Assembly: GCF_029211325.2 (NCBI RefSeq)
Contig: NZ_CP135996.1
Span: 1,302,001 to 1,366,000 of the forward strand
Length of the DNA stretch: 64,000 nucleotides
Direction of reading: 5' to 3'
Origin: Caproicibacterium argilliputei
GTDB lineage: Bacteria > Bacillota > Clostridia > Oscillospirales > Acutalibacteraceae
The position numbers were made by a program, and so were the translations under genes. The notes beneath the pieces were generated by a model. It was given only the letters and a program-made list of their open reading frames with translations, was not told where the DNA came from and ran no database searches. Shown in pieces: positions 41,647 to 50,474 of this stretch. Each line of letters starts with the position of its first letter. Within the stretch, counting starts at the first letter, position 1.

Positions 41647-44600
41647 ATGAATCTGTGCAAAATCAAAAGAATGGGCGGCAGGCTGAAGCGCTTCCTTTGC
41701 ATGACGCTGAGCCTTTCTGTCCTGTTCTGTACCGTGTCCGTTGCTTTCGCGGGCACTTCCGCCCATGCAGCCGATTCCGAATCAGAGCTGACACCGCTTT
41801 CGATTGCCGAGGGACTGGGCAATGCGCGCTATTTCGGCATTGTCGCCAACACCCTTTCAAATCCAAATAACTTGAATGTAGAAGCAAACTTGGCGGTACA
41901 AAATTTTACCGGCAGCTATGGGGAAGTCGGCAACACGCATAACTGGAGTCAGGACACCGGTTCTTCGGCAGGCTCCGCCGTTTTAAACCTTACAGTACCG
42001 AAAGGGAATTACGAATTTTGTGTTTATCAGGATGAAGCAGCAAAAACAGCGGTCGGGCAGCCATTCTGGGTGGAATCCACTCAAAAAGAGACCGTGCAGA
42101 AAACGATTACAGGGCTGAAGCCGGGACAAACGTATTATGTGTATTTGCTGCAGAATGGAACAGCGAATACAAAGGTCGGCACAAAGTTTCAGGTTGCGGC
42201 TGGCTCGGATTCGGAAAAGTATGCAAATATAAACTACATAGAAGACTTTGACGTCACAAATGGCACAACTCTAAAAGTGAAAGATATTTCTCAATCTTTA
42301 CCCGGCAAAGTGTATTTCGGCAGTCAAGTGCAGTTGAACGGTCCCGACAATCCGGGTGGAAACAAAGGCTCTGCAGTTGACAAGAAGAGCAAGTGCTTTC
42401 TAGCAATCGACCAGCTTTCAGCTGTGACAAATGAAAAGTTTCCCGTTGAACTTGGTACAGAAAACGGTTCATTTGCAAAAAAAACTTTCGACCAATTAAA
42501 TAGCCTGTCGCAAAAACTAAGCAAGGTGTCGGATTCCTCAAAGGATGCGGCAGTAAAGGTGCTGAATATAACGCCGGAATCTTCATGGCGGTGGGATGGT
42601 TCCGAAACTGTTTCTGCGGAGCAAGTCCATCAGGATTTTAATGAAGTGCTTAATTACTCTAACTGGAACGACCTCGCAAATGATGGTGTTTCTCTCGAAA
42701 ACTCCCAGTATTTAGTAATCAATCTCCACCTGCCTGCGGGCTGCAGTTCCGTTGAACTGCCGCAGGTAACCATCGGCGGCATCAATGCGGGTTCCGGATA
42801 CAACGCCATTGCCCGACGAATCTTGTGGAATTTCTGTACGGATTCGGGAAGCCTTTCTGGAAATTTGCAGATTTTATCATCTCCGCAGGCCGGCGTGTTG
42901 GGAACACTCCTTGCACCCGAGGCAAAAATCACCCTTCAGGATTGCGCTGTTACCGGTGCGGTGTATGCCAACACCGTCACAGTCCAATGCGGCGGCGGTT
43001 TAAAATGTGCGACATTTCAGGCCGGAAGCACAGCGGAAGCCGCGGTGACTGTGCCGGATCCAACCGTGCAGGTCACGTTCAACAAAACAGCGAAAATGCT
43101 TTCAGATGGTCGGACAGCCCAAATTACGCTAAGCCGTTCCGGCCGGATTCAGAACTACACGTCACAGCGAGATGCCGAAGTTATCATGATGATGGATCGT
43201 TCCACCAGTATGAAACTTTCGGTGGATGGAAAAAAGCACGCCAACGATACAAATTTACTGGATGATGTGGGAAATCCGGATTACAAAATATTTGCGAAGG
43301 ATTCGAGGCTGGCACTGCTTCAGGGCGCGACACAAAACTTCTTAACAAAACTGACAGAGTGCAATTCCAAGCTATCACAAAATAAACAAATACCGGTGTC
43401 AGTTGGCACTTTTTGTTGGAGCAAAGATGCTATTAATGGGGATTCTAATTATTACAAAGATGACCCGATGAATACAGCGGATTATAATCTCATTCATAAT
43501 TCGGATGGTACGAGGAATAAGGACTATGCTAAATACACACCGAAAGGAACAGCGTTTCAGGGGACTTTTTTGAACGCCTTTACAACTCCTGTAAGTGCCG
43601 CAGCGCAGGTTTCCAAAATTTATCCCGCCCCATATACCTGCCTGGACGCAGCGATTGATTTGGTGGCAGAAACGGTACAAGCGCACGCTAATGACGGTAA
43701 GCGAAAGTTTGTGATTTTTATTTCTGACGGGGAACCCAATGGACCGAATGTGAAAAATGCAAGTGCCGCGGCGCAGCGCATGAAAGAAAAAGGGCTTTCT
43801 GACCGCAGTGATACTTCCATTTACAGCGCCTTTATCGGCAGCAGTGAGGAAGGCGAAGCGACTATGAAAGCATTGGCCAGTCAACCGGAAAATTACTTGC
43901 TGGTTCAGGATGAAGACGGTTTAAACAATGTTTTTCAAAAGCTAGAAGAGGGTGTACTGTCTTATGCTTTTGATAACAGTACCACGGTGACCGATACGCT
44001 GCCGAATTATCTCATGCTGACAGATGCCCAACAGAAAGCCATCGAGCAGCAGGGCGGCACAGTTCAAGTGGATTCTAAGGGCCAGACCACCATTACATGG
44101 AAAAACTTATCCCTCAGCCAAGCTTCGCAAGACATTACATTTGAAGCAACTGCCAAGAGTGATTATTTTGCAAGTCCGGACGGGCAGACTGTGCCGACCA
44201 ATGTGTCCGCATCGCTGACTTATACGGATCCGGTTACGAAGAACGTACAAACGAAAACAACCGATTCTCCACAGGTCACAATTTCCGGAACGGCTGCGCT
44301 TACCGGCGGGGAGCAGACGATTGCACGCGGCGAAAAAGTGGATTTAACGAGCCTGTCGGCATTCAAAAATTCCAACAAAGCGGTTTATGGTACGGGAGAT
44401 GTGGCGGGCTTTACAACGACACCCGGTACCCTGACAGGCTTTACATGGGAAATTTTGGACACGGATAAAAAAACGGTTTTGGCAACATCAGAAAACGGGA
44501 AAAAGTGGAAAAATAAAAAGGGAAAGCAAGTCCAAGTTTCCCCGACAGAAACAACAACCTATTATTTACGCGTTTATAACAAAAACCTTTATAAAAACGC

Positions 44601-45054
44601 AAAGAGCTGTGTGGTGGAAAAAGACTTTGATCAGACGGTGCCGCTAAAAATTATGGTTCCGTGCACCGGCAGCATCACCATTCAAAAAACATTAAAAGAG
44701 GGAAAAGGAAGTCTGCAGAAAGCGTTTACCGTGCAAGTTCGCTGCGCTGAAAATGGATACGCAGTGGATTTGCCGCTGACGGCAGGAACAATAGGCGGCT
44801 TGCAGCTGTCTCATCTGCAGCCCGGTACTTATACCATTCATGAAGTGGTTCCGCAGGATTACCGGTTTGTCAGTGCACAGGGAGCCGACGCGGTTCAAGG
44901 CTCCGCCGATACCTATCAGGTAACAATTTCTGCGAAAAGTCTGGAACACACGGTGACGATTACCAATCAGTATCAGCCGCCGTCCTACTACCACGGCAGC
45001 GATTCCGTGAGCAATCTGTTCCAAACGGACAGTTCCCTTACGCAGGCTTCATAA
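41647..45054 (+). CDS. Secreted VWA adhesin with choice-of-anchor A domain and SpaA-like repeat
   Basis: Start at ATG 41647, after AGGGGGTGGGCGGCGT and past the riboswitch terminator; 1135 residues. A signal peptide (LKRFLCMTLSLSVLFCTVSVAFA) is followed by a choice-of-anchor A-type domain (~50-480; GNARYFGIVANTL, then GVLGTLLAPEAKITLQ). A VWA domain (~505-770) has MIDAS residues in MDRSTS and SDGEPNG. Then come a DUF11-like beta region and a SpaA-type prealbumin-fold domain at ~1004-1110 (LQPGTYTIHEVVPQDYRF). The C-terminus ends without an LPXTG motif or membrane helix, so anchoring is unclear. Likely an adhesin or fibre tip controlled by cyclic-di-GMP. Confidence 0.85.
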   Translation: MNLCKIKRMGGRLKRFLCMTLSLSVLFCTVSVAFAGTSAHAADSESELTPLSIAEGLGNARYFGIVANTLSNPNNLNVEANLAVQNFTGSYGEVGNTHNWSQDTGSSAGSAVLNLTVPKGNYEFCVYQDEAAKTAVGQPFWVESTQKETVQKTITGLKPGQTYYVYLLQNGTANTKVGTKFQVAAGSDSEKYANINYIEDFDVTNGTTLKVKDISQSLPGKVYFGSQVQLNGPDNPGGNKGSAVDKKSKCFLAIDQLSAVTNEKFPVELGTENGSFAKKTFDQLNSLSQKLSKVSDSSKDAAVKVLNITPESSWRWDGSETVSAEQVHQDFNEVLNYSNWNDLANDGVSLENSQYLVINLHLPAGCSSVELPQVTIGGINAGSGYNAIARRILWNFCTDSGSLSGNLQILSSPQAGVLGTLLAPEAKITLQDCAVTGAVYANTVTVQCGGGLKCATFQAGSTAEAAVTVPDPTVQVTFNKTAKMLSDGRTAQITLSRSGRIQNYTSQRDAEVIMMMDRSTSMKLSVDGKKHANDTNLLDDVGNPDYKIFAKDSRLALLQGATQNFLTKLTECNSKLSQNKQIPVSVGTFCWSKDAINGDSNYYKDDPMNTADYNLIHNSDGTRNKDYAKYTPKGTAFQGTFLNAFTTPVSAAAQVSKIYPAPYTCLDAAIDLVAETVQAHANDGKRKFVIFISDGEPNGPNVKNASAAAQRMKEKGLSDRSDTSIYSAFIGSSEEGEATMKALASQPENYLLVQDEDGLNNVFQKLEEGVLSYAFDNSTTVTDTLPNYLMLTDAQQKAIEQQGGTVQVDSKGQTTITWKNLSLSQASQDITFEATAKSDYFASPDGQTVPTNVSASLTYTDPVTKNVQTKTTDSPQVTISGTAALTGGEQTIARGEKVDLTSLSAFKNSNKAVYGTGDVAGFTTTPGTLTGFTWEILDTDKKTVLATSENGKKWKNKKGKQVQVSPTETTTYYLRVYNKNLYKNAKSCVVEKDFDQTVPLKIMVPCTGSITIQKTLKEGKGSLQKAFTVQVRCAENGYAVDLPLTAGTIGGLQLSHLQPGTYTIHEVVPQDYRFVSAQGADAVQGSADTYQVTISAKSLEHTVTITNQYQPPSYYHGSDSVSNLFQTDSSLTQAS

Positions 45055-45105
45055 AGCGCACAGCAACTGCAATTTGTGCGGGAAAGGTGGGTGAACACCA
45101 AGTTC

Positions 45106-45753
45106 ATGACAATGCAGATAAAAAGGCACCTAAAAATTGTCGCGGCACTTTGTGCGGCAGTGGCTGTTTCTGCTGCAGCAGTGGGTTCTTCTTTTGCGTG
45201 GTTTTCAAAAAATGCGCAGCAAGCAAATACATTTCACGTTGCGGCGAGTCATGTATCTGTTACGGAAGTGTTCAATCCGCCCAAGGACTGGAAACCAGAC
45301 GAACCGGTTACGAAAAAAGTTTCCTTTACAAATGACGGTCAAGTGGATGTATACATTCGCGTGCCGGCTCCTGCAGAAACCTGGACAGCCGCGGACGGCA
45401 GTTATTTAAGCAGCCAGTATCTCGGTGCAGATAAGAAAACGCATGATGTAGCGCAAAAGCACTTTACAAATGCATGGAATCAGCAGTGGGTGAAAAGCGG
45501 CGATTATTTTTATTACTGTAAGATACTGAAAGCCGGTGAAAAAACAGAAATCATTATGGATTCTGTTACCCTTGCAACCGATCTGCCGGATGTGAAAGCT
45601 TATGCAGATGCGCAGTATCAGCTGAAATTTACCGTGGAAAATGTGCAGGCGCTGCCGGAGGCGGCAAAGGAAGTCTGGCAAATGCAGCCGACAGTGGATT
45701 CGACGGGCAGCCTCACTTGGAGCCCAGCTCAGACTGCTTCAAAGAATGGATGA
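45106..45753 (+). CDS. SipW-dependent TasA-like protein (short)
   Basis: Start at ATG 45106 because GAAAGGTGGGTGA lies about ten bases upstream; starts at 45076 or 45091 are possible. The 215-residue product has a basic N-terminus and a signal ending AAAVGSSFAWFSKN, the SipW-type cleavage pattern of TasA/camelysin proteins. The mature part has VSVTEVFNPPKDWKPDEPVTKKVSFTN-type strands (only partly quoted) and a GDYFYYCKILKAGEKT motif common to the family. Probably a minor fibre subunit or cap. Confidence 0.75.
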   Translation: MTMQIKRHLKIVAALCAAVAVSAAAVGSSFAWFSKNAQQANTFHVAASHVSVTEVFNPPKDWKPDEPVTKKVSFTNDGQVDVYIRVPAPAETWTAADGSYLSSQYLGADKKTHDVAQKHFTNAWNQQWVKSGDYFYYCKILKAGEKTEIIMDSVTLATDLPDVKAYADAQYQLKFTVENVQALPEAAKEVWQMQPTVDSTGSLTWSPAQTASKNG

Positions 45754-45757
45754 GAGC

Positions 45758-46291
45758 ATGAAGAAAGCATTGAAAATTATATGGAACATTGTCTTTTATG
45801 CGGCAGTGATACTCGCTGTAGGAAGTGTGCTGCTATTCTCTATGAATAGCAATCCTAATAAATCCGTATTTGGGTACCGCTTTTACAACGTTTTGTCCGG
45901 CAGTATGACGCCGACCATCTATAAAGGCGATATGGTCTTTGTGAAAATGACAGCGCCGCAGGATGTCCGTGTGGGGGACATCGTAACGTATGCCGCCGCA
46001 AGTGACTCAAGCGGACAGACAGTGGTAACGCACCGTGTGACCGCCATTCAAAAAGCAAAGGGCAAACAACCCGTTTTTACCACAAAAGGAGATGCCAATC
46101 CGACGCCGGATCAGCCGGTTCAGGCGAGTCAGATTGTCGGCGTTGCTGTTGGAAAGCTGCGCTTTTTGGGTGGCATTTTAACGTTCATCAAGGAGCATTT
46201 TTTGGTTGTTTTGATATTCACAGCTGCGGTACTGCTGCTGATTGCCGGGCTACGCCTGATTTTCGGCAGACAGTCTCAGCCGCAGAGCTGA
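45758..46291 (+). CDS. sipW: SipW-like signal peptidase I
   Basis: The 177-residue product starts at ATG 45758 (an ATG 12 bases earlier has no ribosome binding site). It has an N-terminal membrane helix (IVFYAAVILAVGSVLLF), VLSGSMTPTIYKGD with catalytic Ser49, VVTHRV with His92 in place of a Lys, and a C-terminal membrane helix. A Ser-His dyad is the ER/archaeal type used by SipW to process TasA-like proteins. It lies between two such substrates. Confidence 0.9.
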   Translation: MKKALKIIWNIVFYAAVILAVGSVLLFSMNSNPNKSVFGYRFYNVLSGSMTPTIYKGDMVFVKMTAPQDVRVGDIVTYAAASDSSGQTVVTHRVTAIQKAKGKQPVFTTKGDANPTPDQPVQASQIVGVAVGKLRFLGGILTFIKEHFLVVLIFTAAVLLLIAGLRLIFGRQSQPQS

Positions 46292-46354
46292 ATAAATAAA
46301 TTTGCATGCAAAAAATTTAAGAACAAGTCTTTGAAAATTGAAAGGAGAAACACA

Positions 46355-47566
46355 ATGAACGAAATCAACACCAATGAGCAGCAGACAGCGACACAGGTTG
46401 TGCGCAAAAAATCTGCTAAGAAGAAAGTCCTGGGGGCTGCGGCCATCCTTTGCGCACTGGGTCTGCTGGGCGGTACGTTTGCCTGGTTCAGCAAGACCGA
46501 ATCCAAGGATAACGTTTTTTCAACCGATACGTTTAACACCAGCCTGGTGGATATCTACAATCCGGTTCCGGTGACACCCGGCGCAGAAATCAGCAAGCAG
46601 GTGGGCGCTGTCAACAACGGACAGAGCAAGGTGGTTGTGCGCATTAAACTGACCGAAAAGCTACAGACGCTTGTTGGTGACGACACAAACGGCCCGACGA
46701 TTACGAAGTCTGCTTCCGCAACTGCCGGTGCGAATCAGGTTCCGGTTTACTACAGTGAATCAGCTTGGAAATCGCTTGCGGAAGGTTATACAGAAGCAAC
46801 AGCGCTTAGTAAAGACACCCTGCACGTTTTTACGCAGGAAATCACGAATAAAGATGGAAAAAACATCGGTACAGGCTATCTTGCATACAACGAAACCAAG
46901 GACGGCAAGCAGGTCGTTGATTATACGCCCGCCAAAGAAGATGGGCAAGACGCTCAAGTAACCTATGAATTCTATACACAAAACACAGCAGCTGCTCCGA
47001 CAACGGTTTCCTATGACAGTGCGACCAAGAAGATCACGAATATTGACAGTCATGTCAATTTGGCCCTTGACACCGATGACTGGACTTATCAAGACGGCTA
47101 TTTCTACTATAACAAAGTATTGACACCTGGTCAGAGAACGCCCAATTTGCTTTCTGAAGTGAAGTTCGATAATGATCTCGGCAATGCATTTGAAGGCGCT
47201 ACATATACGCTGACCCCGACACTGGAAGTCACCCAGGCAAACGAAGAAGCTGTAAAGGATATTTTCAAAGTTGCACCGACCTTTAATACCGACGGCACAG
47301 TTACTTACGCACAAGCAACTGCCAATGAAGATAAGGCTGCCAATCAAGCTGTAGCACCGACACAGGAAAATACCAATCAGGTTGCTGACAATCAGAATGC
47401 AGACGCTTCCGCGCAAACGGATACAAAAGCAGAAGACAAGAACGATCAATCCGCAGCGGTACAGGATGCGCAAGATACAGCAGCTGCAGACAAAAATGCA
47501 GCTGCAGATAACAACAATGCGCAGCAAACAAATACCGAATCTGTAAAAGCAACTACTGACAAATAA
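46355..47566 (+). CDS. SipW-dependent TasA-like matrix protein (long)
   Basis: Start at ATG 46355 with GAAAGGAGAAACACA upstream; 403 residues. After a basic N-terminus the signal ends GLLGGTFAWFSKTES, the SipW-type pattern. The mature domain has DIYNPVPVTPGAEISKQV, VVVRIKLTEKL and a late GYFYYNKVLTPGQRT motif as in BsaA/TasA. Residues ~330-403 are an Ala/Asn/Gln/Asp-rich low-complexity tail. Probably the main fibre subunit of the operon. Confidence 0.85.
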   Translation: MNEINTNEQQTATQVVRKKSAKKKVLGAAAILCALGLLGGTFAWFSKTESKDNVFSTDTFNTSLVDIYNPVPVTPGAEISKQVGAVNNGQSKVVVRIKLTEKLQTLVGDDTNGPTITKSASATAGANQVPVYYSESAWKSLAEGYTEATALSKDTLHVFTQEITNKDGKNIGTGYLAYNETKDGKQVVDYTPAKEDGQDAQVTYEFYTQNTAAAPTTVSYDSATKKITNIDSHVNLALDTDDWTYQDGYFYYNKVLTPGQRTPNLLSEVKFDNDLGNAFEGATYTLTPTLEVTQANEEAVKDIFKVAPTFNTDGTVTYAQATANEDKAANQAVAPTQENTNQVADNQNADASAQTDTKAEDKNDQSAAVQDAQDTAAADKNAAADNNNAQQTNTESVKATTDK

Positions 47567-47618
47567 ACACGGTTGTTTGTCATTTCGATAGCATCTCGCA
47601 GGAAAGGAGGGGAGAATA

Positions 47619-48626
47619 ATCTGGAAAAAACTGATGGCAGGACTTGTTTCCTGCGCGGTTCTGTTGGGCAGTACTTCTGCGGTATTTGCAGAAAGCTACT
47701 TTTCGCCCATTCAGCCGCAGATTATTGACGCCAACAGCGACGTGACCGGTTTGATCATTACGGACGAAAAGCCCGGCTGCTTTGCCAGCCAGAACAAACT
47801 GGTGCCCGGCGATACGATTCAGGGCGTTTACAAAATTCAGAACACTTCCAGTCACGATGCGTATCAGTTGTATCTGTACGCGGAATCCCCCTCCGGAAGC
47901 GGTGCGCAGGCGCAGGATCTAATCCATCGCATGACGCTGACACTGACCTTGGACGGAAAAGAAGTTTACAACGGTACGGCAGACGGTGCCAAGGACAGCC
48001 GAGGCCGAACTATGCTGCGCCCGCAGGGCGCTGTGCAGGCAGGTACGTATTTAAATTTAGGCACGATAATTCGCGGCAGTTCGCATACGCTGAAAGCGCG
48101 GTTTCGCCTGCCCGGCTCGCTGGACAATCGCTATCAGAATACGACAGGCAGCATTCGCTGGGTCTTTTATGCGGAAGCGAACGATTCGTCTAAAACTTCT
48201 TCGAACCCATCGCGGCCGGATTCGTCGCCAACCCCAGCTCCCTCCACACCGGCAAGTAATGGCACCGGCAGCGTTCCCGGCGGTTCTCCCGGCACCACTT
48301 CGGATACGTCTTCGGGTTCGTCGGGGAGCGGTTCCACACCTGCTTCTCCTGATGGTCCGGAGCCGGAGTCCAGCGTTGACACCAGCCATGGAAACGGAGG
48401 CGGCGTTTCATCCGACCAGTCGGCAGGCTCTTCGCCGAGCGGCAGTTTGCCGACCGGTTCGCACACAGGCGGTTCAGATAACACGCCGGGCAGCGGTGGA
48501 AACAATCCGCTTCAGACCTTTTTTAAAACCGGCGATGATGCACCGATTGCAGCTGCTTTGGCCGTCTTTGTTTCCGCAGAGGCGGTGGTGGTTCTTCTGC
48601 TCAGACGGCGCAAAAAGCATTCGTAA
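47619..48626 (+). CDS. Surface protein with C-terminal membrane anchor
   Basis: The strong AAAGGAGGGG at 47603-47612 points to a start at the ATC codon 47619 (IWKKLMAGL), since the first ATG, 47634, is 21 bases away and would leave a signal without basic residues. The rest is a signal peptide ending SAVFA, a beta domain (~25-180; LVPGDTIQGVYKIQN), a Ser/Gly/Pro/Thr-rich stalk (~190-290), and an ending TFFKTGDD, hydrophobic helix, LLRRRKKHS. That ending resembles a sortase signal with LPKTGD altered to FFKTGD. Either a wall- or membrane-anchored base for the fibres. Confidence 0.75.
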   Translation: MWKKLMAGLVSCAVLLGSTSAVFAESYFSPIQPQIIDANSDVTGLIITDEKPGCFASQNKLVPGDTIQGVYKIQNTSSHDAYQLYLYAESPSGSGAQAQDLIHRMTLTLTLDGKEVYNGTADGAKDSRGRTMLRPQGAVQAGTYLNLGTIIRGSSHTLKARFRLPGSLDNRYQNTTGSIRWVFYAEANDSSKTSSNPSRPDSSPTPAPSTPASNGTGSVPGGSPGTTSDTSSGSSGSGSTPASPDGPEPESSVDTSHGNGGGVSSDQSAGSSPSGSLPTGSHTGGSDNTPGSGGNNPLQTFFKTGDDAPIAAALAVFVSAEAVVVLLLRRRKKHS

Positions 48627-48657
48627 GCAGAGAAACCCGTTTTAGATGTTACTCAGC

Positions 48658-48707
48658 AAAAAAGCCTTTTCGACTGCAGAATTTTTTCTGTGGCGAAAAG
48701 GCTTTTT
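48658..48707 (+). terminator. Terminator of the surface-fibre operon
   Basis: AAAAAGCCTTTTCG pairs with CGAAAAGGCTTTTT around a 21-base loop and is followed by more T residues. Confidence 0.85.
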
Positions 48708-48914
48708 GATTTTTTTCCTCTTTCGCGTACAGCCATGTGTGGAAGTGAATCGGGAAAATATAGAATTTGAAACCAGAATTTTGATGGAGAGGGCTTTCGC
48801 TTTCCAACGTTTTAAGAATAGCAACCCAATATTCATGAATTGTTAATTAAATCAATACAGGAAATATAGTAAAATGAAAAGGTCAAAATATAGGTACAAA
48901 AAGGACGGATTTAG

Positions 48915-49790
48915 TTGTTTGGGTACATCAGGCCGAAAAAGCCGGAACTGCTGGTACGCGAATATGAAGCTTACCGAAGCGTTTACTGCGGTGTCTGCAA
49001 AACGCTGGGCAGGCGCTATGGCGTGGTTTCCCGGCTGGCATTGAGCTATGACAGCACCTTTTACGCGATGCTGCTGCTTTCCTTGCACGATGTCTGTCCG
49101 AATTTTCAGCGAAAGCGCTGTGTGGCAAATCCGCTGAAAAAGTGTACATTCTGCGTGGGTGTGGAGCCAGATCTGCAGCAGGCGGCGGCATTGTGCGTGT
49201 TGCTCACTGTGCAAAAGCTTCGTGATGACCGCCAGGACAAGGGGCGGTGGTCCCGTTTGCGGGCGCGGCTGCTGCTTCCGCTTACGCACCGTGCCTACCG
49301 CAAGGCGGCGGCAGACTACCCCTGGATGGCGCAAGAGGCCGGTGCGTGTATAGCAGCACAGGCTAAGGCGGAAACACCGGAGTCGGATTTGGACACCTGC
49401 GCGGCACCCAGCGCGGAAATGCTTGCAAAAATTTTTGCGCACGAAGCAGGGGAAGACTCCGCACAGCACAGAATCCTGTGGGAAACGGGATATTTTCTCG
49501 GACGCTGGATTTACCTGATAGATGCGGCGGATGACCTGCAGAAGGACGCCGCAAGCGGGGACTTCAACTGGTTTGTCCGGCAGTACGGCGTTACGGCGGA
49601 CAGCACAGAGGAAGCGCTTTCCGAGGCACGCGGCAAAGCAAATGGTTGTTTAAACCTGACTATGTCGCGCTTGGGTGCCGCCTTTGAATTATTGGAGATG
49701 AAAAACTTTGCTCCAGTTCTGCGCAACATCGTAGAACAGGGGCTTCCAGACATACAAAAACAGCTGCTTTTTAAGAAGGAGACAAAATAA
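48915..49790 (+). CDS. DUF5685 family protein
   Basis: TTG start with AAAAAGGACGG upstream; 291 residues. It opens FGYIRPKKPELLVREYEAY and YCGVCKTLGRRYG, contains RCVANPLKKCTFC and ends with a helical half with LGRWIYLIDAADDLQKDAASGDFN, as in DUF5685 proteins of Clostridia. The paired Cys could bind metal and the DxxDD-like helix resembles prenyl synthase folds, but function is unknown. The J-domain gene starts on the next base. Confidence 0.8.
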   Translation: MFGYIRPKKPELLVREYEAYRSVYCGVCKTLGRRYGVVSRLALSYDSTFYAMLLLSLHDVCPNFQRKRCVANPLKKCTFCVGVEPDLQQAAALCVLLTVQKLRDDRQDKGRWSRLRARLLLPLTHRAYRKAAADYPWMAQEAGACIAAQAKAETPESDLDTCAAPSAEMLAKIFAHEAGEDSAQHRILWETGYFLGRWIYLIDAADDLQKDAASGDFNWFVRQYGVTADSTEEALSEARGKANGCLNLTMSRLGAAFELLEMKNFAPVLRNIVEQGLPDIQKQLLFKKETK

Positions 49791-50456
49791 ATGGCAGATC
49801 CGTATCAGGTTTTGGGTGTATCCCCGAATGCAACCGATGATGAAGTCAAAACAGCCTATCGCAACCTCGCAAAGAAGTATCATCCCGATAATTACGCGGA
49901 CAGTCCATTGGCGGATTTGGCTGGCGAGAAAATGAAGGAAGTCAACGAGGCTTATGACACTATTATGAGCCAGCGGAAAAACCGCACACAGGGAAATCCC
50001 TTTGGCGGCAACCCGTTTACAGGCAATCCATATCAGGGCGGTTACGCTGGCCCGCAGCGCAATGCGGCATCCGGCTTTGCTGACGTGCGTTCCTATATTT
50101 TAAACGGTCGGATTGCCGATGCGGAACAGATTCTGGACGGCGTTCCGGGGGAAAGCCGCAATGGGGAGTGGTACTTCCTGAAAGGAACAATTCTGTATCG
50201 GCAGGGACGTTTGGAGCAGGCAGCCTCTTACCTCGGCAGAGCTTGTCAAATGGAGCCTGGCAACATGGAGTACCGCGCGGCGTTTAACCAGATAGGCAGC
50301 CAGCGCAGCGGCTACTACGGCGGCTATGATCCCATGATGCGAAACGGCAACGACAGCATGAACCAGGCTTGCGACTGTTGCGGCAATCTAATTTGCGCGG
50401 ATGCCTGCTGCGAGTGCTTCGGTGGCAACCTAATTCCCTGTATCGGCTGCCGCTGA
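49791..50456 (+). CDS. J-domain protein with TPR and Cys-rich tail
   Basis: The 221-residue product starts right after the DUF5685 stop, with AAGAAGGAGACAAAATA upstream. Residues 1-65 are a J domain with the HPD triplet (KKYHPDNY), which stimulates DnaK. A Gly/Asn/Pro linker, two TPR-like helices pairs (~105-165), and a Cys-rich end (CDCCGNLICADACCEC) follow. The tail with eight cysteines in about 30 residues may bind zinc or Fe-S. It is coupled to the DUF5685 gene, so the chaperone probably serves that protein. Confidence 0.85.
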   Translation: MADPYQVLGVSPNATDDEVKTAYRNLAKKYHPDNYADSPLADLAGEKMKEVNEAYDTIMSQRKNRTQGNPFGGNPFTGNPYQGGYAGPQRNAASGFADVRSYILNGRIADAEQILDGVPGESRNGEWYFLKGTILYRQGRLEQAASYLGRACQMEPGNMEYRAAFNQIGSQRSGYYGGYDPMMRNGNDSMNQACDCCGNLICADACCECFGGNLIPCIGCR

Positions 50457-50474
50457 CAGCGAGGAGGGAACGGA

